Source: Actinomycetes bacterium (GTDB lineage: Bacteria > Actinomycetota > Coriobacteriia > Coriobacteriales > Atopobiaceae). Taken from it: a stretch of DNA of 64,000 nucleotides. How positions within the stretch are numbered: position 1 is the stretch's first letter; every line of letters starts with the position of its first letter. The notes below the pieces were generated by a model. The model was not told where the DNA came from and ran no database searches. It saw only the letters and a list, made by a program, of their open reading frames with translations. Below, piece by piece: positions 18,507 to 27,529 of the stretch. The DNA lies in assembly GCA_029546925.1 (NCBI GenBank), contig JAKPQM010000014.1:1-64000 (forward strand), in the 5' to 3' direction. The position numbers were made by a program, and so were the translations under genes.

Positions 18507-18537
18507 GCCCGTGTCCACAAAACTTGTGGACACGGGC
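18507..18537 (-). terminator. Hairpin terminator after the guaB-MFS transcript
   Basis: GCCCGTGTCCACAA, a 3-nt loop and TTGTGGACACGGGC form a perfect 14-bp stem, the strongest simple hairpin in this part of the window. It lies 124 bp past the MFS stop at 18662. Little U-tract follows on either strand, so rho-independent action is uncertain. Confidence 0.6.
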
Positions 18538-18661
18538 TCTGTGATGGCGCAAAACCGACGTGCGCGTGCGGACACACGCATTCTGACGCCACCATCTTCT
18601 AGGACACCCGTCCGATGAGGACAGGACCATCCTTTAGGGAGAAGGCGGCAACGGGTATCGG

Positions 18662-19855
18662 CTATGCCCGCACCTTGATATGCGCCATGCTGGCGCAGGA
18701 GATCACCACGCCGATAACAGCCGCTATCACCGTGAGCATGAGCGTCGTGTGAACGCCGAAGCTCTGGAAGAGCGCACCGCCCACGAGCGACGAGAAGATC
18801 GCCGCCAAGGTGGTGACCAGCGTGAAGCAGGTCTGCGCCTTCACCTGGTCGCGCGCATCGACTATAACCTGCGCGTACGCGACCGTCGCAGGCGTGAACA
18901 CGGCAAACGAGACGAGTTGCAGCGAGAAGGCCCCCATGAGCAGCCCCACACTCGAAGCCAGCCAGATGGCAAGCGCCTTCGCAGCGAACATGACGAGCGA
19001 GAACGCGACGAGCGCTTGGGCACGGAAACGCTTGGAGATGCGCGAGAAGAGCATCATCGCCGGCAGCTCGCACACAGCCGCCAGCGCAATGAGGAATCCC
19101 ATGTCGGAATTATCGCCGCCGACGTTCTCCACGAGGAGGATCGAGAAGTTATTCGAGAGCGAATGATGCAGGTAGACGAGGCTCGTGCCCAGAAGGAGCA
19201 TCATGAGCCACCTGTTATCGCGCGCGAAGGCGCCCCAGTCTTCGGCATCGCCGCGCGGAGAGCCGGCCCGCGCAAGGACGCCCCTCCCCTCTTCACGCGC
19301 CAGCTTCTCGCAAAGTTGGAGCAAAGCGAGCAGGACAGCTGCCGACACCGCAGCCGTGACGGGGACGGCAGCCGCACCGATCCTCTCGATGGCGAAGCCG
19401 AGCGGTACCGATACGAGCGCCCATGCAAGCGAGCCGATTGCCCTGCAGAAGCCGAAGTCGATGGCATCATCATCCGCAAGCTGGAACTTGACCGAGGTGA
19501 CGAAGGCGCATGACGAGATGATGCAGGCGGCCGAGAGCGTGCAGAGCGCAAGGAGCACGATGCCGCGCGGAGCGAGGATCACCTGCACGATCGACCCCGC
19601 GAATATGACCGATACGAGACCCGTCACCACGTGGAGCGGCGAGAAGAGCGGATCGGCGTCCGAGCGCTCGGAGAGCATGGGCTGCACGATGAGCGAGGTG
19701 ATATTGGCCAGGGCGAGCACAGCTCCCACATGGACGCTCCCATACCCCAGACCCAGAAGATACGACGATATGAACCCCACGATCGGGCAATAGCATATCC
19801 AGTAGAGCGCCTGGACAGCGGCATAGAGCAGGTTGGCCCGGTAATTCGATTGCAT
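18662..19855 (-). CDS. MFS transporter, cotranscribed with guaB
   Basis: This membrane protein of 397 residues has about twelve hydrophobic helices and a charged central loop near 195-215. Its N-terminus (YAAVQALYWICYCPIVGFISSYLL) is of the MFS_1-like/nucleoside-symporter type rather than the sugar-porter type. It starts 12 bp after the guaB stop, so the two are very likely one transcript. The pairing suggests a purine-related or other nucleobase substrate, but that is context only. Confidence 0.85.
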   Translation of the reverse strand: MQSNYRANLLYAAVQALYWICYCPIVGFISSYLLGLGYGSVHVGAVLALANITSLIVQPMLSERSDADPLFSPLHVVTGLVSVIFAGSIVQVILAPRGIVLLALCTLSAACIISSCAFVTSVKFQLADDDAIDFGFCRAIGSLAWALVSVPLGFAIERIGAAAVPVTAAVSAAVLLALLQLCEKLAREEGRGVLARAGSPRGDAEDWGAFARDNRWLMMLLLGTSLVYLHHSLSNNFSILLVENVGGDNSDMGFLIALAAVCELPAMMLFSRISKRFRAQALVAFSLVMFAAKALAIWLASSVGLLMGAFSLQLVSFAVFTPATVAYAQVIVDARDQVKAQTCFTLVTTLAAIFSSLVGGALFQSFGVHTTLMLTVIAAVIGVVISCASMAHIKVRA

Positions 19856-19867
19856 ACGCGAAGGCTG

Positions 19868-21385
19868 CTACAGGCGGAAGTTGATGCTCTGGTCGGTATC
19901 CTTGAGCACGACGTCGTGCGCGCCGCCCTCGACGAGCGAGGTGGCGGAGACGAGCGTGATCTTGGCCTTGCTGCGCAGCTCGCAGAGGGTGAGCGCGCCG
20001 CAGTTGCACATCGTGGAACGGACTTTGAGAAGCGATCCCTGCACGTTCTCCTTGAGCGGGCCCGCATACGGCACGTAGGAATCAACGCCCTCCACGAAGG
20101 AAAGGCCCTTCTTGCTGCCGCCCTGATCGTAGCGCTGCCAGTTGCGGGCACGCGCGGAGCCCTCGCCCCAATACTCCTTCATATAGGAGCCGTTCACGCT
20201 CGTGCGGCGCGTGGGGCTCTCATCGAAGCGGGCGAAGTAGCGTCCGAGCATCATGAAATCGGCACCCATCGCGAGCGCGAGGGTCATGTGGTAGTCATAG
20301 ACGATGCCGCCGTCGGAGCAGACCGGCACGTAGACGCCCGTCTCCTTGAAATATTCGTCACGCGCGTCGCATACGTCGATAAGCGCAGAGGCCTGGCCGC
20401 GGCCGATGCCCTTCTGCTCGCGGGTGATGCAGATCGATCCGCCGCCGATGCCCACCTTGATGAAGTCCGCACCGGCATCGGCCAGAAAGCGAAAACCCTC
20501 GGCGTCGACCACGTTGCCGGCACCCACCTTGACGGCATCGCCATAGCGCTCGCGAATCCACGCGAGGGTGACCTTCTGCCACTCCGAGAATCCCTCGGAG
20601 GAGTCGATGCAGAGCACGTCTGCCCCAGCATCGACGAGCGCGGGGACGCGTGCGGCATAATCGCGGGTATTGATGCCCGCTCCCACCACGTAGCGCTTGC
20701 GCCTGTCGAGGAGCTCGTCGGGATTGGATTTGTGGGAGTCGTAGTCCTTCCGGAATACCAGATGCATGAGGTTGCCGTTGCGGTCGACGATGGGAAGCGT
20801 GTTGAGCTTGTGCTCCCAGATGATGTCGTTGGCTTCTTTAAGGGTGGTGCCCTCCCCGCCCACGATCAGCTTCTCGAGCGGCGTCATGAACTCGGCGACC
20901 CTGGTGGCGCGATCATCGCGCGAGAGACGGTAATCGCGGCTTGTGACGATACCGCAGAGCTTGCCGTGGGAGGTGCCGTCCTCCGTGACGGGCATGGTGG
21001 AGTGGCCCGTGCGCTCGAGCAGATCGATCACGTCTTGGAGGCTGTCCTTGGGCGTGAGCGTGGAATCGGATACGACGAAACCGGCCTTGTAGGACTTGAC
21101 CTCGGCAACCATGGCCGCCTCGTCCTCGACGGGCTGCGAGCCGTAGATGAACGAGACGCCACCCTCTTGGGCGAGCGCGATGGCCATGCGCGGGCCGGAG
21201 ACCGATTGCATGATGGCCGACACCATGGGGATGTTGAGGGAAAGGGGCGGCTCCTCGCCGCGCTTGAATTTGACGAGCGGCGTCTTCAGGGAGACGTTGG
21301 AGGGAACGTTATCCGTAGAAGAGTACCCGGGAACCAGCAGATACTCTGAGAATGTATGGGATTCCTCAGCGAAAAACGTTGCCAT
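19868..21385 (-). CDS. guaB: IMP dehydrogenase
   Basis: IMPDH oxidises IMP to XMP with NAD, the first step of GMP synthesis. The 505-residue protein is a TIM barrel with two CBS domains inserted at about 105-225. The active-site loop is [12 protein letters not shown] with catalytic C319, followed by GIGRGQA. The flap region shows [19 protein letters not shown]. The start MATFFAEES at 21385 follows AGAAGGAG. The loop sequences match the about-500-residue IMPDH group found in many anaerobic Firmicutes and Coriobacteriia. GMP reductase is less likely because the CBS pair is present. Confidence 0.94.
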   Translation of the reverse strand: MATFFAEESHTFSEYLLVPGYSSTDNVPSNVSLKTPLVKFKRGEEPPLSLNIPMVSAIMQSVSGPRMAIALAQEGGVSFIYGSQPVEDEAAMVAEVKSYKAGFVVSDSTLTPKDSLQDVIDLLERTGHSTMPVTEDGTSHGKLCGIVTSRDYRLSRDDRATRVAEFMTPLEKLIVGGEGTTLKEANDIIWEHKLNTLPIVDRNGNLMHLVFRKDYDSHKSNPDELLDRRKRYVVGAGINTRDYAARVPALVDAGADVLCIDSSEGFSEWQKVTLAWIRERYGDAVKVGAGNVVDAEGFRFLADAGADFIKVGIGGGSICITREQKGIGRGQASALIDVCDARDEYFKETGVYVPVCSDGGIVYDYHMTLALAMGADFMMLGRYFARFDESPTRRTSVNGSYMKEYWGEGSARARNWQRYDQGGSKKGLSFVEGVDSYVPYAGPLKENVQGSLLKVRSTMCNCGALTLCELRSKAKITLVSATSLVEGGAHDVVLKDTDQSINFRL

Positions 21386-21416
21386 GATGCTCCTTCTCCT
21401 CGAGTGGTCTCGTCCC

Positions 21417-21445
21417 ATTCTAGCGCCTTGCACATCTATTTCGAA
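21417..21445 (-). promoter_or_regulatory. Promoter candidate for guaB
   Basis: On the minus strand there is TTCGAA (21445-21440), a 17-bp spacer, then TAGAAT (21422-21417), about 32 bp upstream of the guaB start. The -10 is good and the -35 weak. Confidence 0.45.
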
Positions 21446-21499
21446 CAGGAGGCGAAAAGAATACGGCGCCCACCCCGATGTTGGAAGGGGAATCGTAAA

Positions 21500-21521
21500 G
21501 GCCGCACGATACCGTGCCGCC
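21500..21521 (-). terminator. Weak terminator after ileS-lspA-rluD
   Basis: On the minus strand GGCGGCACG and CGTGCGGCC form a 9-bp stem with one mismatch around a GTAT loop, followed by TTTA. It lies 27 bp past the rluD stop. Confidence 0.4.
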
Positions 21522-21547
21522 TCGATGAGGCCGAGCGTGCAGGCCGG

Positions 21548-22573
21548 CTATCCGTGAGGCGCGTCCGCGCAGATCTGTCCGAGGATACGCTCCCCTTCGG
21601 CTGTACGTCCCATCGAGCGGGAGGCCAGCAACGAGAGCGCATCCGCGAGATCGGCGGGCAGGGCATCGATGAGGGCGATGTGCTCGCCTGTCATAGGATG
21701 ATCGAAGGCAATGCTCCACGAGTGCAGAAACTGGCGCGCGATGCCGAGGTTCTGCTTCTCCGTGCCCTTGCCGTAGAGCGGATCGCCTACGAGAGGATGC
21801 GCGCTATGGCGCATATGCACCCTGATCTGATGGGTACGCCCCGTATAGAGATGGCATTCGAGCAGGCTGTAGCCCTCGTCCGCGGGGCCCGCCTCGAAGC
21901 GCTCGAGCGTCTGGTAGGTCGTGATGGCCTCGCGGGCATCGGTGTCGTTCGAGACGCACATGCGCAAAGGGTCGCGCCTCGATCGGGCGATGCCCGTCTG
22001 TATGGTACCGGAATCCGCCGCCATAGAGCCATGCACCAAGGTGAGGTAGCGACGATCGAGCACGCGCAGGCGGATAAGGTCCTGGAGCGCTTGCTGGCAC
22101 GCATCGGTCTTGGCGCAGAGTAAAAGACCCGTGGTGTCGCGATCGAGGCGATGCACGATGCCGGGCCTGTCCTCCCCTTGCAGCATGCCAAGATGCCCAT
22201 ACCCGCAGTGGGCGACCAGCGCATTGGCGAGCGTATCGTCGAGATGGCCGGGGCTGGGATGGCAGACGAGCCCGGCTTGCTTGGATATGACGAGCAGGCA
22301 GTCGTCCTCGTAGCGGATATCGAGCGGGATATCGAAATTGGGCTCGAGGAAGCCCGTTTCCACAGGCGAGGAGGCCACATCGAGCTCGATGGTGTCGCCG
22401 AGGGCCACATGCTCGCTCTTATCGGTAGCGAGCGTGGAGTTGATGGTGCACGCTCCCTCCTCGATGAGCTTCGCGCAGGCAGAGCGCGAAGGCGCTCCCT
22501 CGAGCGTGGCGAGGAAGGCATCGAGGCGCATGCCATCGCGTGCAGGGTCGACCATCGAGAGCAGATGCGGCAT
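21548..22573 (-). CDS. RluA/RluD-family 23S rRNA pseudouridine synthase
   Basis: This enzyme isomerises uridine to pseudouridine in rRNA. The 341-residue protein has an N-terminal S4 RNA-binding domain (about 15-65) and the catalytic domain with HRLDRDTTGLL, where D144 is the nucleophile, then GRTHQIRVHM. The gene order lspA-rluD is common in Gram-positive bacteria. Its ATG overlaps the lspA stop by one base (TGATG), so translation is coupled. The precise rRNA target cannot be told. Confidence 0.94.
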   Translation of the reverse strand: MPHLLSMVDPARDGMRLDAFLATLEGAPSRSACAKLIEEGACTINSTLATDKSEHVALGDTIELDVASSPVETGFLEPNFDIPLDIRYEDDCLLVISKQAGLVCHPSPGHLDDTLANALVAHCGYGHLGMLQGEDRPGIVHRLDRDTTGLLLCAKTDACQQALQDLIRLRVLDRRYLTLVHGSMAADSGTIQTGIARSRRDPLRMCVSNDTDAREAITTYQTLERFEAGPADEGYSLLECHLYTGRTHQIRVHMRHSAHPLVGDPLYGKGTEKQNLGIARQFLHSWSIAFDHPMTGEHIALIDALPADLADALSLLASRSMGRTAEGERILGQICADAPHG

Positions 22574-23082
22574 CAGGCATGCTCCCGCTTGGATGGCGAG
22601 GCGTCGAAACGCGCAAGAAGGATGAAGGTCACCGCCAAGCCGCAGGTCACGAAGATATCCGCCACGTTGAAGATGGCGAAATCGATGAAGGTGGTGCAGA
22701 AGAAATCGGTCACGGCACCGCTGATGATGCGGTCGATCATGTTGCCGAGGCCCCCTCCGGCCACGCAGCCCATCGAGATGGCGAGGGACAGGGGCGCGTC
22801 GGGAGTACGCCAGACGAAAACGGCCATCAGGGCAAGCACGATGATAGCGAGGGCTATGAAGATGAGGCCCGCACCACGGCCGATGGAGAAGGCAGCGCCC
22901 GTGTTGTATGAAAGACGCAGCTCCATGACATGCGGGATGAACTCCCGCGTGGCCCCTTCGACCTGAAGAAGCTGCCTCACGGCTGCCTTGGTGGCCTGAT
23001 CGAGAAGGGTGACCAGCATGACTGCCAGCCAGAATGCCATGACCCGAGAGCCATGGCGTGCCGATGAAGCGAGGCGGGCCAC
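22573..23082 (-). CDS. lspA: Lipoprotein signal peptidase (SPase II)
   Basis: LspA removes signal peptides from prolipoproteins in the membrane. The 169-residue protein has four hydrophobic segments and the two catalytic aspartates D117 (GNMIDRI) and D142 (FNVADIF), with the conserved SYNTGAAFSI. The start is a GTG at 23082 with AGGAAG upstream, 9 bp after the ileS stop. An ATG at 23040 would remove part of the first helix region. A likely local client is the lipoprotein encoded at 31705-32790. Confidence 0.95.
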   Translation of the reverse strand: MARLASSARHGSRVMAFWLAVMLVTLLDQATKAAVRQLLQVEGATREFIPHVMELRLSYNTGAAFSIGRGAGLIFIALAIIVLALMAVFVWRTPDAPLSLAISMGCVAGGGLGNMIDRIISGAVTDFFCTTFIDFAIFNVADIFVTCGLAVTFILLARFDASPSKREHA

Positions 23083-23091
23083 GTCAGCTTC

Positions 23092-25911
23092 CTACCCTAT
23101 CTTGGCAGAACGGTACTCGCGCACGGCATCGGAGCAGCGCGCGCAGAGACCGTCCGCACCCAGCGTGCGCCAATTCCAGCAACGCGGGCACTTCTCGCCA
23201 TGGGCGGGAAGCACCGTGCAGGCAAGCTCCCCGCCCTGCTCGATGGCGACCTCGGAGCAGACGAAGACCTCTGCGAGGTCGCATGCATGGTCGCCCGCAA
23301 GCACGGCATAGAGCTCTGGAGGCACCGCGAGCTCGGCGCGGGCGGCCTGGGAGGATTTCTCGGGCAGGGAATCCACTGCAAGCTCATAGGCTTTGGTGTA
23401 GGCGGCGCGTACCTCGGCAAGGGCGTTGTAGGCAGGCAGATAGCTCTCATAGGCATTACGGGCGAGCGGAGCCTCGTACCAATCGAGCAGCGCGGCATAG
23501 GTCTGGCCTTGGCGCATGGACGCGGGAAGGTACGCCATGACCTCGTCGGTGGTGTAGACGAGGATGGGCTGCAGGTCGGAGAGCAGCATCGAGAGCAGCG
23601 CCGCCCACACGGTCTGGGCGCTCCTGCGCTCGAAGGAGCTCTTGCCGCCGCAGTACACGCGATCCTTGGTCGCATTGAGGTAGCCATGGGAGAGCTCGGT
23701 CACAACGAAGTCGTAGAGCGTGCGGTAGACCACGTTGAAGCGGTAGGATCGGTAGGCCTCGGTCACGAGATCGTGGACCTCGCAGGCGCGCGCGAGCATG
23801 AGCTTGTCGAAAGCCAGCAGCTCATCGAAGGGCACGGCATCGGTCGCGGGATCGAACTGGCCCTCGATCTCGCCGAGCAGGAACTTGAAGTTGTTGCGGA
23901 AGCTGCGGTATGCCTCCCCCACGTGATCGAGGATCGTGCTATCCACGGGCACGTCGACAGAGGTGTCGACCGAGGTCACCCACAGGCGCAGGATGTCGGC
24001 TCCGCGCCTATTGCACTCGGCGTTGGGGTCGATGACGTTTCCCAGGCTCTTGGACATCTTCCGGCCCTGGCCATCCATGGTGAAGCCTTGCGAGATGACC
24101 GCCTTGTAGGGGGCGACGCCATAGGCGCCCACGCTCGTCATGAGCGAGCTCATGAACCAGCCGCGATGCTGGTCGGAGCCCTCGAGGTAGATGTCGGCCG
24201 GGAACTTGAGGTTGTCGCGGTGGCGGCAGACGGCGGTATGGCTCACCCCGGAATCCCACCACACGTCGAGGATGTCGCGCCCGGGCTTGAGCTTGCGGCT
24301 GCCGCATGCGGGGCAGACGCAGGCGTCGCCAAGGTAGCTCGCGGGATCATCGATGAACCAGCGATCGGAACCCTGCTCTCGGAAGAGCTTGATCGTGGCG
24401 TCGAGCGTATCGTCATCCATGACGGTCTCACCGCAGTCCTCGCAGGTGAAGGCCGGGATGGGAACGCCCCAGTTGCGCTGGCGCGAGATGCACCAATCGG
24501 GGCGCGTCTCGACCATGGAACCGATGCGTTTGATGGAGTTGGCGGGATAGAACCTGACCTTCTCGAGCTCTGAGAGCGCCTGCTTCCTGAGGCCCGTATC
24601 GTCCATCGAGACGAACCACTGGCTCGTAGCGCGGAATATCACGGGGTTCTTGCAGCGCCAGCAGTGCGGGTAGCTGTGGGAGATATCCTCATGCATGATG
24701 AGCGCACCGCGCTCTTCGAGCCATTCGACGATGGCCGGGTTCGCCTCATTGACCTCCATACCGGAGAACGGGCCGCCGGTGCCCATGCCCGCGCCCTTAT
24801 AGAAGCGGCCGTCATCATCGACGGGCATGACCACGGGCACGCCGAACCTCACGCCGGCAAGGTAGTCGTCGACGCCATGGCCGGGTGCGGAGTGGACGAT
24901 GCCGGTGCCATCCTCGAGGGTGACGTAATCGGCGTAGATGAACACGCCCTCCTCGCCTTGATCGGCGAAGATGGGCTGCTTGTAGCGCATCCCCGCGAGC
25001 TCTGCGCCGGTGGCGTGCCAAGGAGTGCCCGCCGCTCCGCCCACGAGGCGGGCATCCTCCCAGCCGAACTTGGCTGCGCATGTCTCCCAGAGAGCCTCGG
25101 CGAAGATGTAGGCCCCGCCCTCGTGCTCGACGGCCACGTAGGCTGCCTCGGGATGCAGGATGACAGCGTCGTCGGCGGGAAGCGTCCACGGTGTGGTGGT
25201 CCAGATGGCCACATTGAGCCTGCCCTCCCACGCCTCGAGGCCGGCGGGTGCCGTGGTCATCTCGAAGCGCACGAAGATGGCCGGCGATACCTCGTCGGCG
25301 TACTCGATCTCCGCCTCGGCGAGCGCCGTGTGGCAATGGCTGCACCAGTGCACCGGCTTGCGACCGCGGTAGATGGCCCCGGAATCGAAGATAGCCTTGA
25401 AGATCTCTATATCTGTTGCGTCGTAGTCGTTGGTGTAGGTGAGGTAGGGATTGTCCCACTCGCCGAGCACGCCCAGGCGCTTGAAGCCCTTGCGCTGGGT
25501 ATCGACCTGCTCGACGGCCATGGCACGGCACATCTCGCGGATCTTCTCGATGGGAAGCTGCCGGAACTTTTCGGCGCCGACCATATCCTCGACCTTGTGC
25601 TCGATGGGCAGCCCATGGCAGTCCCAACCGGGAACGTAGGGCGTTTCCTTACCCTGCATGGCCCAGAAGCGGTTGATGATGTCCTTGGAGATCTTGTTCT
25701 GGGCGTGGCCGATGTGGATGGGTCCGTTGGCATAGGGAGGGCCGTCGTGGAGCACGAACCGCTCGTGCCCCGCATTCTTCTCGAGCAAGAGCTCGTAGAC
25801 TCCGGCCTTCTCCCATTCCGAGAGGCGCTTGGGCTCGTTCTGCGCGAGGTTGCCGCGCATGGGGAAGCCGGTGGCCGGCAGGTTGGTCGTTTCCTTGTAC
25901 TCGTTAGCCAC
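23092..25911 (-). CDS. ileS: Isoleucine--tRNA ligase
   Basis: This class I synthetase charges tRNA-Ile; 939 residues is the usual bacterial length. HIGH lies at 66-69 (GPIHIGHAQN), the CP1 editing domain follows, and the catalytic loop is KMSKSLGN near 617. The C-terminal zinc finger has two CxxC pairs (CPRCWNW and CARC). The start chosen is GTG 25911, giving MANEYKET, because GGAGG lies six bases upstream. The longer frame to 26019 would run through the leader terminator and has no ribosome site. It heads ileS-lspA-rluD. Confidence 0.97.
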   Translation of the reverse strand: MANEYKETTNLPATGFPMRGNLAQNEPKRLSEWEKAGVYELLLEKNAGHERFVLHDGPPYANGPIHIGHAQNKISKDIINRFWAMQGKETPYVPGWDCHGLPIEHKVEDMVGAEKFRQLPIEKIREMCRAMAVEQVDTQRKGFKRLGVLGEWDNPYLTYTNDYDATDIEIFKAIFDSGAIYRGRKPVHWCSHCHTALAEAEIEYADEVSPAIFVRFEMTTAPAGLEAWEGRLNVAIWTTTPWTLPADDAVILHPEAAYVAVEHEGGAYIFAEALWETCAAKFGWEDARLVGGAAGTPWHATGAELAGMRYKQPIFADQGEEGVFIYADYVTLEDGTGIVHSAPGHGVDDYLAGVRFGVPVVMPVDDDGRFYKGAGMGTGGPFSGMEVNEANPAIVEWLEERGALIMHEDISHSYPHCWRCKNPVIFRATSQWFVSMDDTGLRKQALSELEKVRFYPANSIKRIGSMVETRPDWCISRQRNWGVPIPAFTCEDCGETVMDDDTLDATIKLFREQGSDRWFIDDPASYLGDACVCPACGSRKLKPGRDILDVWWDSGVSHTAVCRHRDNLKFPADIYLEGSDQHRGWFMSSLMTSVGAYGVAPYKAVISQGFTMDGQGRKMSKSLGNVIDPNAECNRRGADILRLWVTSVDTSVDVPVDSTILDHVGEAYRSFRNNFKFLLGEIEGQFDPATDAVPFDELLAFDKLMLARACEVHDLVTEAYRSYRFNVVYRTLYDFVVTELSHGYLNATKDRVYCGGKSSFERRSAQTVWAALLSMLLSDLQPILVYTTDEVMAYLPASMRQGQTYAALLDWYEAPLARNAYESYLPAYNALAEVRAAYTKAYELAVDSLPEKSSQAARAELAVPPELYAVLAGDHACDLAEVFVCSEVAIEQGGELACTVLPAHGEKCPRCWNWRTLGADGLCARCSDAVREYRSAKIG

Positions 25912-25937
25912 GCGCGTCCTCCAATTCCGCAGACACG

Positions 25938-25974
25938 AAAAAAGCGCCTGCCCCCTATGCTGGGACGAAGCGCT
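25938..25974 (-). terminator. Attenuator terminator in the ileS leader
   Basis: On the minus strand AGCGC-UUC-GUCCC, a 7-nt loop, GGGGC-AG-GCGCU, then six T. It is a canonical intrinsic terminator placed 27 bp upstream of the ileS start, so it can only act as an attenuator. Confidence 0.8.
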
Positions 25975-26196
25975 CCGAACGTGCCTCGCTCGAATCACCC
26001 AGCGTGCGGGATCCCGCAATACTCGGCTGACCTGTCTCGGCGGTCATTCCGGCGACGTCTACTGGCGCGTGCGCGTGTTCGGGCCGCTGCTCAGGGGTGA
26101 TACCTTCGGGTACGCGTATGCGGAATCTCAGCTGCTCCGCTCTCTGTCAAACGCGCGGGTCCCGAAGACTTGTCCCCGTCAACGCACTGAGTTGAC
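25938..26196 (-). promoter_or_regulatory. ileS leader, T-box-like attenuator
   Basis: The minus-strand leader of about 285 nt has a large hairpin (CUUCGGG paired with CCCGAAG, with inner ACGCG and UUCCGC stems). An AGAGAG motif lies at 26145-26140. Right after the hairpin is GGU-AUC-ACC, with AUC (26101-26099), an Ile codon, as specifier candidate. AGUAGACG and a UGACC/GGUCA stem follow. Then comes an antiterminator option, GCUGGG paired with CCCAGC, competing with the terminator at 25943-25974. This matches the layout of actinobacterial ileS T-boxes. The canonical UGGNACC bulge is not intact, so the assignment is tentative. Confidence 0.55.
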
Positions 26197-26202
26197 ATTC
26201 TA
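26197..26202 (-). promoter_or_regulatory. -10 box candidate for ileS
   Basis: TAGAAT on the minus strand just upstream of the structured leader. No recognisable -35 lies 16-18 bp away, so the start point is only approximate. Confidence 0.35.
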
Positions 26203-26263
26203 CCACGCGAGCTCGGGAAGGGCGAGGATTCTTTCACCGCCACGGACTCTGCAAGAGGCCGCG

Positions 26264-26590
26264 CCTCGTGGCGGTACCGCCACGAGGGCTTATCCTGCAG
26301 ATTCCCCCCCCAGGGGGCCTGGCCTCGAAGCGCGTCTTAAGACGTTTCTCCAGCAGAGGTGCCGGTGACTGTACAGTCACTGGGGTCTGTCCTGCGGATT
26401 CGCGATTTCAAGGCTCCCCGCAGGGTCCCTCTCAGCGTGTTTGCCCAGCACGGGTTACGGTGACTGTACAGTCGCCAGGGGCCTTGCTGGGGAAACGCAG
26501 CCTGCGGGCTCCCCTCGCAGCCCGTCTCGAGATGTCCGCCCAGCACGGGTTACAGTGACTGTACAGTCACCAAGGGCCTTGCTGGGAAAA
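26264..26590. repeat. Array of four palindromic units, 95-97 bp apart
   Basis: Three cores TGACTGTACAGTCA begin at 26366, 26461 and 26556, exactly 95 bp apart; the second has one changed end base. A fourth, 24-bp perfect palindrome centred at 26275.5 is 97 bp earlier and carries TGGCGGTACCGCCA. It keeps the GTAC centre and changes both arms in a compensating way. Copies two and three are flanked by CCCAGCA and TGCTGGG, giving a long stem with an internal loop. Between cores lie partly conserved segments, such as CCTGCGG/CCGCAGG and GTCTCGAGATG-like sequence. No gene is inside. The array lies between the divergent ileS leader and the methyltransferase gene. Confidence 0.85.
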
Positions 26591-26609
26591 CGCAGACATC
26601 CTGTATACT
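26579..26609 (+). promoter_or_regulatory. Promoter candidate for the methyltransferase gene
   Basis: TTGCTG (26579-26584), 19-bp spacer, TATACT (26604-26609). The -35 lies inside the right arm of the last palindromic unit, so whatever acts on the repeat could affect this promoter. The spacer is long. Confidence 0.35.
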
Positions 26610-26643
26610 TCTTCAAAAACCGGACCGCCCGATGGAGGTTCCC

Positions 26644-27402
26644 GTGGACAAGCGAAGCTACACCGATATCAACGCCGAGACGATAGGCCGTTGGATCGAC
26701 GAGGGATGGGAGTGGGGCAGCCCCATCTCGCACGAAACATATCTGCACGCCTGCGCAGGTGATTGGGAAGTCAAGCTCACCCCCGTCAGGGCGGTGCCCC
26801 GCGCGTGGTTCGGTAAGCTCGATGGCGCACGGGTGCTGGGGCTCGCTTCGGGCGGCGGCCAGCAGATCCCCATCTTCAAGGCCGCGGGTGCCGAGGTCAC
26901 CGTGCTCGACTACACGCCCGCCCAACTCGAAAGCGAACGCATGGTATCCGAGCGCGAGGGATATGCGGTCGATACCGTCCGTGCTGACATGACCAAGCCC
27001 CTCCCCTTCCCGGATGCCTGCTTCGATCTCGTGTTCAACCCGGTATCGCTCTGCTATGTGCGCGATGTCGAGCCTATCTGGCATGAGGTCGCGCGTGTGC
27101 TCCGGCCTGGCGGGATCCTGCTCACCGGCTTCGACACCATCATCAACTACATCGTCTCGGCCGATGAGAAACACGTCGTTTTCAAGCAGCCTTTCGACCC
27201 CACCGTGAACGAGGACCAGGCAGCGCTGCTCGCAGCCGATGATGCGGGCGTGCAATTCAGCCACAACCTCGACGAGATGCTCGGTGGGCTTTTACGCGCC
27301 GGCTTCTCCATCGATGACCTCTACGAAGATACCAACGGCGAGGGACATCTCCACGACCTCAACATCCAAACCTATCTTGCCGTGCGCGCCATCAAGAAGT
27401 GA
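26644..27402 (+). CDS. Class I SAM-dependent methyltransferase
   Basis: This soluble methyltransferase of 252 residues has motif I VLGLASGGGQQ, the acidic end of strand two in TVLDYTPAQLE, motif II around RADMTKPLPF, and the RVLRPGG post-motif. The GLASGGGQQ form marks a family of uncharacterised enzymes common in Firmicutes and Actinobacteria. The acceptor is unknown. GTG 26644 is preferred because GGAGG sits five bases upstream; an ATG at 26632 overlaps that site and has none of its own. It faces ileS across the palindromic array. Confidence 0.88.
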   Translation: MDKRSYTDINAETIGRWIDEGWEWGSPISHETYLHACAGDWEVKLTPVRAVPRAWFGKLDGARVLGLASGGGQQIPIFKAAGAEVTVLDYTPAQLESERMVSEREGYAVDTVRADMTKPLPFPDACFDLVFNPVSLCYVRDVEPIWHEVARVLRPGGILLTGFDTIINYIVSADEKHVVFKQPFDPTVNEDQAALLAADDAGVQFSHNLDEMLGGLLRAGFSIDDLYEDTNGEGHLHDLNIQTYLAVRAIKK

Positions 27403-27529
27403 GCAGGAGCCTGCACATCGCCATCTCCCCGCACATTTCGTGTCGCTTGCGTGAAAAGGGGGATAACGGGGGACCTCCCACGCGATAATGGGGACGGAAC
27501 CCATGCCTACTCGAATAGATGAGGTGGAG

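Noticed and set aside
25912-26019. N-terminal extension of IleS
   Set aside because: It would start inside the structured leader and span the attenuator; the GTG at 25911 has the correct ribosome site and family start.
26264-26590. CRISPR array
   Set aside because: The repeats are short palindromes and the sequences between them are partly alike rather than unique spacers; no cas genes are present.
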